From Pedobacter sp. KBW06 (GTDB taxonomy: Bacteria > Bacteroidota > Bacteroidia > Sphingobacteriales > Sphingobacteriaceae): DNA of 64,000 bases. Each line of letters opens with the position of its first letter. Positions within the stretch are counted from its first letter, which is position 1. The DNA lies in the NCBI RefSeq assembly GCF_003852525.1, contig NZ_QAJL01000006.1:187501-251500 (forward strand). The letters are read 5' to 3'. Shown here piece after piece: positions 15,739 to 25,104 of the stretch. A program made the position numbers and the translations under genes. Below the pieces are notes generated by a model, which saw only the letters and a list, made by a program, of their open reading frames with translations, did not search any database and was not told where the DNA came from.

Positions 15739-17085
15739 ATGGAAAGTTATCGCATTTTCATCGTGGAAGATGATCCCTGGTATGGAGAGATCCTGGATTA
15801 TCACCTCTCTCTCAACCCAGACTACCAGGTATCCAGGTTTTTAACCGGAGAAGACTGTCTGAAAAACTTACATCTGAATCCGGACCTGATCAGTATTGAT
15901 TTTTCCTTACCCGATACTACAGGCGATAAATTCTATAAGAACATCCGACGGATCCTGCCGGAAGTTCCCGTTATTGTGATCAGTTCGCAGGAAAACATCA
16001 CCACGGCAGTTAACCTCCTTAAGATGGGGGTTTCAGATTATCTGGTCAAAGATGAAGCTACTAAAGACCTCCTGTGGAACAGCGTTATCCGGATCCGTGA
16101 AAACCAATGTCTGAAAAAAGAAGTACAGGAGTTAAGGGACGAGCTGGGACAAAAATTCTCTTTTGAAAAGACCATCATCGGACAAAGTACTGCCATCAAA
16201 GGCATATTCGGCTTAATGGAAAAGGCGACCAAAACCAATATCAATATTTCCATTACAGGGGAAACAGGAACCGGAAAGGAAGTCGTTGCAAAAGCCATTC
16301 ATTACAGCAGCTTACGGAATAAGAAAAAGTTTGTAGCCGTAAATATGGCGGCCATCCCCAGGGAACTGGTGGAAAGCGAATTGTTTGGTTATGAGAAAGG
16401 GGCATTTACGGGAGCAATCACCCGCAAAGCCGGGAAATTTGAAGAGGCGAACGGAGGAACCATTTTCCTGGATGAAATTGCGGAACTTGATTTAAACGTA
16501 CAGAGCAAAATACTAAGGGTGCTTCAGGAAAGAGAGGTTACCCGCGTTGGTGGAAATGAAACCATTAAATTTGATGCCCGCCTGATCGTAGCCACGCATA
16601 AAGATTTGGCAGAGGAAGTAAAAAAAGGGAACTTCAGGGAAGACCTTTATTACCGGATCATGGGTTTACCCATAGAACTGCCTCCTTTAAGGTTCCGGGA
16701 TCAGGACATTCTCATTCTGGCCAGGCATTTTACCGACGAATTTTCTGCAGCAAACAAGTTAGGCACCGTCAGCATTTCAAACGGCGCTAAGGAGAAATTG
16801 TTAAAATATGCCTATCCGGGCAATGTAAGAGAACTAAAAGCAATTATCGATCTGGCAGTTGTCATGTGCGATCAAAATGAGATCAAACCGGAAGACATCA
16901 CCTTCAATACCATTCGTCGAGACAATGTTTTAATCACTGAAGAAAAAACGCTTAAAGACCACAATCAGGACATTATCAAATTTTACCTTAAGAAATACAA
17001 TCACGATGTCATTGCCACTGCAAAAGTCCTGGACATCGGCAAAAGCACAATTTACAATATGATTAAGGCCGGAGAATTAGAATAA
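15739..17085 (+). CDS. NtrC-family sigma54-dependent response regulator
   Basis: This 448-aa bacterial enhancer-binding protein has three domains. The receiver (1-120) has phospho-acceptor Asp54 and Lys104. The AAA+ domain (about 145-375) has Walker A GETGTGKE (174-181), GAFTGA (221-226), the loop that contacts sigma54, and Walker B TIFLDEI (241-247). A Fis-type helix-turn-helix follows at about 408-446. With GAFTGA and both Walker motifs intact it should be a working sigma54 activator. The surrounding promoters carry paired TTCCA-N5-TGGAA sites next to -24/-12 elements, so it most likely controls the whole polysaccharide locus. Two hybrid kinases with Hpt domains at 18353 and 21008 are the obvious phosphate donors. 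The binding assignment is inferred. Confidence 0.95.
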   Translation: MESYRIFIVEDDPWYGEILDYHLSLNPDYQVSRFLTGEDCLKNLHLNPDLISIDFSLPDTTGDKFYKNIRRILPEVPVIVISSQENITTAVNLLKMGVSDYLVKDEATKDLLWNSVIRIRENQCLKKEVQELRDELGQKFSFEKTIIGQSTAIKGIFGLMEKATKTNINISITGETGTGKEVVAKAIHYSSLRNKKKFVAVNMAAIPRELVESELFGYEKGAFTGAITRKAGKFEEANGGTIFLDEIAELDLNVQSKILRVLQEREVTRVGGNETIKFDARLIVATHKDLAEEVKKGNFREDLYYRIMGLPIELPPLRFRDQDILILARHFTDEFSAANKLGTVSISNGAKEKLLKYAYPGNVRELKAIIDLAVVMCDQNEIKPEDITFNTIRRDNVLITEEKTLKDHNQDIIKFYLKKYNHDVIATAKVLDIGKSTIYNMIKAGELE

Positions 17086-17086
17086 A

Positions 17087-17120
17087 TTCCATAAAATGGA
17101 TGTTATTCCAGTTTCTGGAA
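17087..17120. promoter_or_regulatory. site C: tandem inverted repeats, probable sigma54-activator binding site
   Basis: TTCCA-TAAAA-TGGAT (17087-17101) and the perfect TTCCA-GTTTC-TGGAA (17106-17120) have centres 19 bp apart. The site starts two bases after the activator's stop codon and lies 74 bp upstream of the -24 GG at 17186-17187. Confidence 0.75.
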
Positions 17121-17184
17121 TAGAAAACCCGTAAAAAAGCAACAAAACATCGCAAATAAGGCAATGAAGAGGCATCAGGCGTTT

Positions 17185-17200
17185 TGGCACAATAATCGTT
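17185..17200 (+). promoter_or_regulatory. sigma54-like -24/-12 promoter for the sensor operon
   Basis: TGGCAC-N5-TCGTT has an intact -24 block and a -12 block with T, G and T at the first, third and fifth positions. Predicted transcription starts near 17211, 13 nt before the ATG at 17224. The in-frame ATG at 17164 lies upstream of this promoter. Confidence 0.65.
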
Positions 17201-17223
17201 TCATCAGGGAAAACCGCCAGATC

Positions 17224-18366
17224 ATGAATGCATCACTTTTTCAGTTTTTAGACCATAAATGGCAAAACTCCCCTTCCGGTTCCAGTATAAAACCAGATCG
17301 GGTACAGTTAGTATTGTGCTTTGCAGGAAAAGAAAGAATGACAGATCCGGATCTTTACCAAAGTTTGCAACCGGAATTTCCCAATGCGGAACTCGTGATG
17401 TGCAGCACTGCCGGAGAAATATTCGGGCAAAATGTTCAGGACAATTCTATCATAGGTGTTGCCTTAACATTTGACCATAGCCGGCTGAGCACATCTTCCG
17501 TCTGCATTCAGGACTTTCCTGACAGTTACAGTGCGGCGGTAAAGCTGATTGATAACCTGGAGAAAGAAGAACTGTGTTACATCATGGTTTTCTCCGACGG
17601 CAGCCTGGTGAATGGAAGCGAACTTGTAAAAGGATTGAACAAAGCTGCAGGAAATAAGGTATTGATCACCGGAGGCCTTGCTGGCGATGGACCAAATTTC
17701 AAATCCACTTTATTGGGCTTAAACGATTCTCCTTCAGAAGGTAAAATTATTGCCATTGGTTTTTATGGAAAAAACCTATTGGTAACCCATGGCTCCCAGG
17801 GCGGCTGGGATATGTTTGGCCTGGAAAAGGAAATCACCAAATCTGAGGCCAATGTCTTGTATGAAATTGATCAGGAAAATGCCCTCGATCTCTATAAAAA
17901 ATATCTGGGACCCGAAGTAGAAAATCTGCCCGGTGCCTCTCTGCTCTTCCCCCTCTCGGTTACCATTCCCGGAATTGAGAAACCGGTGGTCAGAACGATT
18001 TTATCCATTGACGAGGGGGCCAGAAGTATGACATTTGCGGGAGATGTGCCTGTAGGATCAAAAGTCCGGTTTATGAAAGGCAACTTTGATAAACTTACTG
18101 CAGCTGCCGCAATTGCTGCTCAAAAAACGATATCTTTTCAGAAGACAAATCCCGACTTCTCGCTCTTGGTGAGTTGCGTTGGCCGCAAACTGATTTTAGG
18201 ATCACGTGCAGAAGATGAAGTGGAGGCGGTTAGCGAAATTTTTGGAAATGAAACCCCTTTGGCCGGTTTTTATGCCTATGGGGAGATCTCTCCATTTAAC
18301 GAAGGAGGCGACTGTCAGCTGCACAACCAGACCATGACCATTACTTCATTTTATGAATTACCATAA
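17224..18366 (+). CDS. FIST-domain sensory protein
   Basis: This 380-aa cytoplasmic protein has FIST N- and C-terminal domains, a family that senses small ligands and often accompanies two-component and chemotaxis signalling. The FIST_N features include FPNAELVMCSTAGEIFG and, later, VLITGGLAGDGPNF. The C-terminal FIST_C half ends with GFYAYGEISPFNEGGDCQLHNQT, the family's signature. I choose the ATG at 17224 (MNASLFQFLDHKW) over the upstream ATG at 17164, because the predicted sigma54 promoter lies between them and the extra 20 residues are not part of the domain. It overlaps the first hybrid kinase by 14 bp and probably supplies its input. The ligand is unknown. Confidence 0.9.
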   Translation: MNASLFQFLDHKWQNSPSGSSIKPDRVQLVLCFAGKERMTDPDLYQSLQPEFPNAELVMCSTAGEIFGQNVQDNSIIGVALTFDHSRLSTSSVCIQDFPDSYSAAVKLIDNLEKEELCYIMVFSDGSLVNGSELVKGLNKAAGNKVLITGGLAGDGPNFKSTLLGLNDSPSEGKIIAIGFYGKNLLVTHGSQGGWDMFGLEKEITKSEANVLYEIDQENALDLYKKYLGPEVENLPGASLLFPLSVTIPGIEKPVVRTILSIDEGARSMTFAGDVPVGSKVRFMKGNFDKLTAAAAIAAQKTISFQKTNPDFSLLVSCVGRKLILGSRAEDEVEAVSEIFGNETPLAGFYAYGEISPFNEGGDCQLHNQTMTITSFYELP

Positions 18367-20995
18367 ACTATTATCCAGGCAAATCAAAAAACACCTGCCC
18401 GAGGAACTTGCTTCCGATCCGGCCATCCTCCGTTTTTTATTGATCATCAGCGATTCCTACACTACCCTGGAAAGAGATACCGAATTGGCTGAACGGGCAT
18501 TCAGAATAAGTGAAGAACAGTACCTGAGTCTGAATACCAAACTAAAACATGAGCTTGAGGTAAAAAGGTTATCCCTGGAGAAGTTGAAATCCGCTGCCGG
18601 TTTTTTGGGCTCTGAATCACAAAACGACTCCGATGATCTGCTGATTATCACGCAGCAGCTCCTGGATGAGATTGACAAGAGAAAGAAGAGTGAGGCGGCA
18701 TTGCGGTCCAGTGAAGGCTTATGGCAGTTTGCTTTAGAAGGTGCAGGCGATGGAGTTTGGGAGTATAACTTCCTGAATCAGGAAGTCTTTTTTTCCAAAC
18801 AATACAAAAAAATGCTGGGCTATACAGAGGAGGAATTTAAAAATGATACTGCGGAATGGTATAGCCGCATCCACCCTGAGGATCTGGAATTGGTAAACAA
18901 GATCGACCAGGATTATGCAGAGGGTAAAATATTAAGTCATCAGCGTGAATTCCGTTTGAGGCATAAAGAAGGTCACTATCTTTGGATATTGGACCGTGGG
19001 ATGGTCATTGACTTCACCAAAGACAAGCTGCCTGAACGTATTGTGGGCACCCATACCGACATCACCGAAAGAAAGCTCGCCGAACAGGCATTAAAGATCA
19101 ATGAAGAAAAATACCGGGGGATTATCGCCAATATGAACCTTGGATTAATCGAGGTAGATAACACTGAACTCATACAATATGCAAACGATAGTTTTTGCAA
19201 TATGAGTGGATTTACCCAACAAGAGCTGCTGAAAAAGAAAGCTTCAGAAGTACTGATTTTAAATGAAGAAACAAAAAAGACCATTCTTCAAAAAAATGAA
19301 CTCAGAAGGCAAGGCATCTCCGATACCTATGAAGTTTCAGTAAACCATAAAAATGGACAGAAAAGATGGTGGCTGATCAGTGCTGCGCCGAGATTTAATG
19401 ACAATGCAGAATTGGTCGGTTCCATCGGTATTCACCTGGACATCACCCAGCAGAAACGGCTTGAACTTGAACTCATCAATGCCAAGGAACAGGCTGAGGC
19501 CTCTACCCTTGCCAAAGAAATGTTTCTGGCAAATATGAGCCATGAGATTCGTACCCCTATGAATGCCATCCTGGGGATGTCAAATCAACTTAGAAAAACT
19601 CATTTGGATGAAGAACAATCTTTTTTCTTAGATACCATAAAAGGAGCGGCGGATAACTTACTCGTCATCATCAACGATATTTTAGACCTCAGTAAAATTG
19701 ACGCCGGTAAACTGAGCCTTGAAAACATAGGATTTGAAATAGAGCCGCTGCTTCTCAGGGTCATACAGGTGATGAATCACAAAGCGGAAGAAAAGGGAAT
19801 TATACTGAGCAATTCGTTGAATGATCCCGGATTACAAGAGGTATTAATTGGTGATCCATACCGAATCAACCAGGTACTCCTTAATCTGGTCAGTAATGCC
19901 ATCAAGTTTACCCCCAGAGGCAGTGTGGACCTGACTTGCAGGCTCATCAAAGAAGATGCTGCAAAACAGACGATAGAAATTGCGGTTACAGATACCGGAG
20001 TAGGTATGGATCAATCATTTAAAGAAAAACTTTTTGATAATTTCTCTCAGGAAGACGCCTCTGTGACCAGAAAGCATGGCGGAACGGGCCTTGGTATGAG
20101 CATTACCAAAAAATTAGTTGAATTGATGAATGGTAAAATCGGGGTCGACAGCAGAAAAAATGAAGGCACCAACATTTCTATCTTATTGGAACTGAATAAG
20201 GGAAGCCTCAATGATCTGCCACAAATTGATGCAACCGAAACAGATACTTCAATTTTGAAGGGAAAGTTGATTCTGGTCACAGACGACAATGAGATCAATC
20301 GTTTATTGGCTTCAACGATATTACAAGCCTATGGTGCGGAGATATTGGAGGCCGTAAATGGTCTGGAAGCCATCGAAAAAGTGATGAATTGTGACCCCGA
20401 CCTGATCTTGATGGACATCCAGATGCCGGTAATGGATGGTATGGAAGCCATTAAAGAAATACGCCGCAGGTTGACAAAAAAAACACCGGCAATTGCTTTA
20501 ACTGCGTTGGCATTAAAAGGAGACAATAAAAAATGCCTGGAGGCAGGATTTGATGATTATTTATCGAAACCTTTCGAAGAGACACAGCTGCTTCATATCG
20601 TATCTGCCTGGCTTGGAAAAGAGCTCAAAAAATTGCCGATATCCGAACTCAGCATTACTCCGGTAACAGATCTGCCTTTGTACGATTTAACCCAATTGAC
20701 GACGATTGCAAGAGGTAACCAGGATTTTATAGACAAAATGAAGTCTCTTTTCAAAGAACAGGCGCCAGCATCAGTTCAGGAATTGAAATCGGCTTATCTA
20801 AAAAATGACTACGCCCTTATGGCCAGGATTGCCCATAGAATGAAGCCTTCTGTAGACACACTGGGAATTGTTTCCCTAAAGGAGGTATTAAAAGAAATTG
20901 AGGAATCGGCCAAATCAGAGGGAACATCATTAAGAATGGATGGACTCCTCTGGAACCTCGAAAATACCATCGCAAAAGTAGTATCTAAATTATAA
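18353..20995 (+). CDS. hybrid histidine kinase, PAS-PAS-HisKA-HATPase-REC-Hpt
   Basis: This soluble 880-aa hybrid kinase has no obvious membrane segments. An N-terminal coiled-coil region (about 30-120) is followed by two PAS domains (about 122-245 and 250-370; WEYNFLNQEVFFS and YANDSFCNMSGFT). HisKA carries His397 in FLANMSHEIRTP. The ATPase domain has NLVSNAIKFT and GGTGLGMSI. The receiver has Asp688 in LILMDIQMPVMDG. A C-terminal Hpt domain has His828 (IAHRMKPS). This is a complete internal phosphorelay whose Hpt could pass phosphate to the activator at 15739 or the receiver at 624. It overlaps the FIST gene by 14 bp, which suggests that FIST is its sensor partner. Confidence 0.95.
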   Translation: MNYHKLLSRQIKKHLPEELASDPAILRFLLIISDSYTTLERDTELAERAFRISEEQYLSLNTKLKHELEVKRLSLEKLKSAAGFLGSESQNDSDDLLIITQQLLDEIDKRKKSEAALRSSEGLWQFALEGAGDGVWEYNFLNQEVFFSKQYKKMLGYTEEEFKNDTAEWYSRIHPEDLELVNKIDQDYAEGKILSHQREFRLRHKEGHYLWILDRGMVIDFTKDKLPERIVGTHTDITERKLAEQALKINEEKYRGIIANMNLGLIEVDNTELIQYANDSFCNMSGFTQQELLKKKASEVLILNEETKKTILQKNELRRQGISDTYEVSVNHKNGQKRWWLISAAPRFNDNAELVGSIGIHLDITQQKRLELELINAKEQAEASTLAKEMFLANMSHEIRTPMNAILGMSNQLRKTHLDEEQSFFLDTIKGAADNLLVIINDILDLSKIDAGKLSLENIGFEIEPLLLRVIQVMNHKAEEKGIILSNSLNDPGLQEVLIGDPYRINQVLLNLVSNAIKFTPRGSVDLTCRLIKEDAAKQTIEIAVTDTGVGMDQSFKEKLFDNFSQEDASVTRKHGGTGLGMSITKKLVELMNGKIGVDSRKNEGTNISILLELNKGSLNDLPQIDATETDTSILKGKLILVTDDNEINRLLASTILQAYGAEILEAVNGLEAIEKVMNCDPDLILMDIQMPVMDGMEAIKEIRRRLTKKTPAIALTALALKGDNKKCLEAGFDDYLSKPFEETQLLHIVSAWLGKELKKLPISELSITPVTDLPLYDLTQLTTIARGNQDFIDKMKSLFKEQAPASVQELKSAYLKNDYALMARIAHRMKPSVDTLGIVSLKEVLKEIEESAKSEGTSLRMDGLLWNLENTIAKVVSKL

Positions 20996-21007
20996 GCGTA
21001 ATTTAAG

Positions 21008-23347
21008 ATGAAAAAGAAGATCAGTAGTAAAGGAAAACATAATATTATTGAACAGGTTGCAGACAGGGAAACTGAAGAAAACGTCGCATTCGGACAATTT
21101 TTCAATTTGTCACAGGATTTAATCTGTATTGCGGGTACTGATGGATATTTTAAAAAAGTTAACCCCGCTTTCCAGACCATGCTTGGCTGGGATGCGGAAT
21201 CGCTCCTGAGTATTTCTTTATTTGAGTTTATCTATCCTGAAGATGTGGAACTGACCATCCTGGAGATGGAACAATTGAAAACCGGCAGGAATACCATTAA
21301 CTTCACACACCGGTTTAAAACGAAAGGCGGTGGTCATAAAGTACTGCAATGGACCGCTGCACCTGACTTAGCCAGCGGTCATATTTTTGCTATTGGCCGA
21401 AACATTACTGAAGAAGTTGAGAATAAACATCAGCTGGAGATCAGCGAAGAAAAATTAAAACGCTTCTTTGAAAATTCTCAGGGATTGATGTGTACCCACG
21501 ACCTGCAGGGAAAATTTCTTTCCGTAAATGATGCCGGCGCGGCTATTTTGGGCTATTCAAGACAAGAGGTCGGCAGGATGAGTTTATTTGATGTGGTGCC
21601 GGAGCAGGATCATCCCCGCTTAAAGGCATACCTGAAAACAATTACAGAGAACGGAAGTGCGACCGGAAAAATGCTGACCAGAGATAAATCCGGAAACAAA
21701 AGGGTCTGGATTTTCAATAACATTTTGGAGAAGAGCATTAATGATCAGCCTTATGTGATCGGTAATGCCGCAGACATTACGGAGCAGTATTATCTGGAAC
21801 AGGATTTGAAAACCGCCAAGATACAGGCTGAAAAAGCGAGCATGGCCAAATCCGAATTTCTTGCCAACATGAGCCATGAAATCCGGACTCCCCTGAACGG
21901 GGTCATTGGCTTTACCGACCTGGTCTTAAAAACAAAACTTACCAAAACCCAACATCAGCACCTGAGCATTGTTAACCAATCTGCGACTGTTCTTTTAGAA
22001 ATCATAAACGATATACTGGATTTTTCAAAAATAGAGGCTGGCAAGCTCGAGCTGGAAATTGAAAAATGTGATCTTTACGAAACCTGTGCTCAGGCCACCA
22101 ACATCATTCACTACCAGACTCAAAAGAAAAAACTGAAAGTACTGTTAAATATCGCTCCAGAATTACCCCGATTTATCTGGACAGATGCCATCCGGCTAAA
22201 ACAAATTCTGGTCAATTTATTAAGTAATGCCACTAAATTTACGAATGAGGGTGAAATCGAACTTAAAGTTGAAGCGCTGGAAGCCAGCGAAGATCGAACG
22301 AACATTCGTTTTGGTGTCAGGGATACCGGCGTGGGAATCAGACCGGAAAAACATGATCAAATTTTTGAAGCTTTTTCACAGGAAGACAGTTCTACGACTA
22401 AAAAGTATGGAGGAACCGGACTGGGGCTTACCATTTCGAATAAACTATTGAATATGATGGATAGCAAACTCCAGTTGATCAGTACCGTTGGAGAAGGCAG
22501 TCTGTTTTATTTTGACCTTAGCTTAAAAACAGAATCAGGCGAAACGTTTTTCGACCATAAAAGCATACCGTCTTCCATCCCGCAATCTTCTGCTGTAAAA
22601 CCATATGCAGGCGACAGTTACAGGATCATGATTGTTGAAGACAATGAAATCAATATGTTCCTGATTAAAACCATCATTTTAAAAATCCTGCCGCAATCTG
22701 TGATCACTGAAGCCGGAAACGGAGCGGAATGCCTGAGCAGATTAGAACATGAAGCGGTAGACCTGATCTTTATGGATGTACAAATGCCCGAAATTAACGG
22801 ACATGAAGCGACAGCTAAAATCAGGGAAATGAATCGTTCAAGTCAGGTCCCTATCATTGCACTGACAGCCGGAAACGTTAAAGGAGAAAAGGAAAAGTGT
22901 ATCGAAGCCGGAATGAATGATTTCATTTTGAAACCCATTGTAGAAGAAACGATCGTTCTGGTGATTGAAAAGTGGCTGCTTAATATTTTACCTGGCCATG
23001 GGTCTGAAAATACCTCGGCCTCCAACCCATCTTCGCATCTTAATCTCGACACTTTAAAAATTTATTGTGAAAATGATGAGGAAAGTATGAAGCGCTTACT
23101 GGAGATGATTAAACAACAGCTCGAGGACTCTTTGTCCCATTTAGAACACTTCGTGAAACAGAAGGATCTCAAATCAATAAATAGCTTCGGACATAAACTT
23201 TACGGTACTGCAGCAGCAGCAGGTATGGGTATTTTAGCAGAGCTTGCTACTCAATTACAGGATATGGATACCTTTCTTGCATTCGATATGGAACTTCTAC
23301 TGGCAAAGACGAAACAGGAAACGGATATTATTCTTAGCTTGTTGTGA
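21008..23347 (+). CDS. hybrid histidine kinase, PAS-PAS-HisKA-HATPase-REC-Hpt
   Basis: This is a second soluble hybrid kinase of 779 aa, with the same domain order as its upstream neighbour but without the coiled-coil head. Two PAS domains occupy about 25-140 and 150-265. The HisKA His290 lies in FLANMSHEIRTPLNG. The ATPase domain has LLSNATKFT and GGTGLGLTI. The receiver Asp is Asp590 (IFMDVQMPE). The Hpt His is His729 (FGHKLYGTA). It starts 12 bp after the first kinase and is the last gene of the predicted sigma54 sensor operon. The two kinases may act together or respond to different signals in the same relay. Its stop is 5 bp from the stop of the convergent acyltransferase. Confidence 0.95.
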   Translation: MKKKISSKGKHNIIEQVADRETEENVAFGQFFNLSQDLICIAGTDGYFKKVNPAFQTMLGWDAESLLSISLFEFIYPEDVELTILEMEQLKTGRNTINFTHRFKTKGGGHKVLQWTAAPDLASGHIFAIGRNITEEVENKHQLEISEEKLKRFFENSQGLMCTHDLQGKFLSVNDAGAAILGYSRQEVGRMSLFDVVPEQDHPRLKAYLKTITENGSATGKMLTRDKSGNKRVWIFNNILEKSINDQPYVIGNAADITEQYYLEQDLKTAKIQAEKASMAKSEFLANMSHEIRTPLNGVIGFTDLVLKTKLTKTQHQHLSIVNQSATVLLEIINDILDFSKIEAGKLELEIEKCDLYETCAQATNIIHYQTQKKKLKVLLNIAPELPRFIWTDAIRLKQILVNLLSNATKFTNEGEIELKVEALEASEDRTNIRFGVRDTGVGIRPEKHDQIFEAFSQEDSSTTKKYGGTGLGLTISNKLLNMMDSKLQLISTVGEGSLFYFDLSLKTESGETFFDHKSIPSSIPQSSAVKPYAGDSYRIMIVEDNEINMFLIKTIILKILPQSVITEAGNGAECLSRLEHEAVDLIFMDVQMPEINGHEATAKIREMNRSSQVPIIALTAGNVKGEKEKCIEAGMNDFILKPIVEETIVLVIEKWLLNILPGHGSENTSASNPSSHLNLDTLKIYCENDEESMKRLLEMIKQQLEDSLSHLEHFVKQKDLKSINSFGHKLYGTAAAAGMGILAELATQLQDMDTFLAFDMELLLAKTKQETDIILSLL

Positions 23348-23352
23348 AAAGC

Positions 23353-24264
23353 TTAAACCATATCTGCAGCACGACGGCTTTCTTCCTGCGGTACAGGTCG
23401 TTTATGTTTCCATCTGCGATGGCTCCATAACCAATAGGCAGGCTCCACGTTGATCATCTCTTCAAGAATGCGTGCCTGAAGTTCTGCAATTTCGAATTCC
23501 ACCGTTTTTGAAGGATCCAAACAAACCGGAATACAATCTACTTCATAATAACCACGTTTTACATAGCTTGTTTTCAGGTAAAATACTGGCCTGTTGGTTT
23601 TCTTTGCTATTTTCTCAATCCCCAGCTGTATAGAACTTTCCTGATTTAGAAAAGTAGTCCAGTAGATGGACTCATCTTTTGGCGGCGCCTGGTCACTGCC
23701 GAAAGTAAACATGGTGGTGATGTTTTTATTTGACTGAATTGCTCTTAATGTCTGACGCATGGATATCATATGGTTGCCAAATCTGCTCCTCATCTTCAGG
23801 AACCAATTGTCGAAAGGTTCGCTGGTCAGAGGTTTGTAAATAGGGAAATGCTCACCGGAAAATGTCAGTCCTATGGCCATACACACCCACTCGTAATTAC
23901 CATAATGTGAAGAACAGAAAAGTACACTTTCCTTATTTTTCAAATAGGCTTCCACTAAGTCTACATTCTTAAACTTCACCCTTTTATTCAACTCGCTTTT
24001 TGAAATGTTTTTCATTTTCACAATTTCGATGACAAGTGAAGCCAGGTATTTGAAAAACGTATTTTCAATAACTTTGATTTCAGCAGGGCTCTTTGCAGGA
24101 AAAGACTTGCTCAGGTTCTCTCTAACCACCTTTTTACGGTAGCCAAAAACATGATATACCAGCAGATAAAGCACATCTGCCAGCCTGTATAAAATAAATA
24201 AAGGCAAGAGTGAAATCGATGTCAGTAGAAATATACCAATATGGGAGAAACCTCTTCTAAGCAT
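23353..24264 (-). CDS. lipid A biosynthesis-type lysophospholipid acyltransferase (LpxL/HtrB family)
   Basis: This 303-aa inner-membrane acyltransferase adds a fatty acyl chain to a lipid A precursor or another lipid. The catalytic H-x4-E motif is in SSHYGNYEW (His120, Glu125). The family's GSDQAPP motif is present, as is an N-terminal membrane anchor (about 8-32). I choose the ATG at 24264 (MLRRGFSHIGIF). A longer frame from 24303 would begin upstream of the -7 box at 24283-24290 and adds nothing recognisable. Bacteroidota often carry several such enzymes, including ones for flexirubin-type or aminolipid synthesis, so lipid A is the likely but not certain acceptor. Confidence 0.9.
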   Translation of the reverse strand: MLRRGFSHIGIFLLTSISLLPLFILYRLADVLYLLVYHVFGYRKKVVRENLSKSFPAKSPAEIKVIENTFFKYLASLVIEIVKMKNISKSELNKRVKFKNVDLVEAYLKNKESVLFCSSHYGNYEWVCMAIGLTFSGEHFPIYKPLTSEPFDNWFLKMRSRFGNHMISMRQTLRAIQSNKNITTMFTFGSDQAPPKDESIYWTTFLNQESSIQLGIEKIAKKTNRPVFYLKTSYVKRGYYEVDCIPVCLDPSKTVEFEIAELQARILEEMINVEPAYWLWSHRRWKHKRPVPQEESRRAADMV

Positions 24265-24282
24265 TTTGATTGAATTAACATG

Positions 24283-24290
24283 CAAAATTA
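24283..24290 (-). promoter_or_regulatory. Bacteroidota -7 promoter box (TAATTTTG)
   Basis: On the minus strand this is an exact TAnnTTTG match about 18 nt before the ATG at 24264. No good -33 element is visible. It supports the shorter start for the acyltransferase. Confidence 0.5.
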
Positions 24291-24431
24291 AACTTAGGCT
24301 CAAAATTAATTGCCATGGAATTGTTAGATTTTTACAACACTCAAAATCAAACTGACCTGGCAGGCATAGATCGGGTATTAATTTAAATTTAATATGGAGT
24401 TTATAGTACCCTTGTAGTTTTGCTTCAGTTT

Positions 24432-25040
24432 ATGAATCCGTCCTCTGATACCAGTTTGATTGCGTCAATAAAAGTCGATAACCACCTTGCCTATACCGCA
24501 TTGGTGGATAAGTATTGGGCAGATTTATACCGCCATATCTGGCAAAAAATTAAGAACGCTGATGAGGCGAAAGATATCGTTCAGGATATTTTCCTTGGTC
24601 TTTGGAAAAACAGGGCCAAAATCCGGACTGATGAAAGGGACAGTTTAGCGCCTTATCTATTCAGGGCAGCAAAATATGCGATCATTAACTACTTTTCCAG
24701 ACCAGGAATTACGATCAGCAATGAAAATGCCTTATCTGCTGCGCTCAATTCTCCGTCGGGGATAAGAACGGATGATTCGCTGCTGCTTAAAGAACTTGAA
24801 CAAATTGTAGAGTTGGAGGTGAGTAGCCTTCCGGAACGCTTGCAGGTACCCTATCGCCTGAGCAGGGAACAGGAGCTAACGATCAAAGAAATTGCCCTCA
24901 GCCTTTCTGTTTCGGAACAGACCGTGAAGAACAACATCAGCTCTGCACTCCATAAGATCCGGTTTAAACTTGGTCAGCACAATTCGGATGTTACGATTGG
25001 TTTTATTCTGGCAGTGGCGGCTTTCCTCCATCACAAATAA
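24432..25040 (+). CDS. ECF sigma-70 factor (SusC/FecR-associated type)
   Basis: This 202-aa extracytoplasmic-function sigma factor starts from the ATG at 24432. A TTG at 24420 is less plausible. Region 2 (about 25-90) has DEAKDIVQDIFLGLWKNR. Region 4 (about 135-190) has LPERLQVPYRLSREQELTIKEIALSLSVSEQTVKNNI, the helix-turn-helix for the -35 element. The C-terminus ends in a short hydrophobic stretch. It is followed by a FecR anti-sigma gene and a SusC with an STN domain. In the known FecIR-type mechanism the transporter signals through FecR to release the sigma factor. It probably drives the uptake genes at 26209-32196. Confidence 0.93.
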   Translation: MNPSSDTSLIASIKVDNHLAYTALVDKYWADLYRHIWQKIKNADEAKDIVQDIFLGLWKNRAKIRTDERDSLAPYLFRAAKYAIINYFSRPGITISNENALSAALNSPSGIRTDDSLLLKELEQIVELEVSSLPERLQVPYRLSREQELTIKEIALSLSVSEQTVKNNISSALHKIRFKLGQHNSDVTIGFILAVAAFLHHK

Positions 25041-25104
25041 TTGATGTACTGATAACATTGACTTAAAGTACCTCCTGCCCTTCTGTGTGATATCTATGGT
25101 AATG

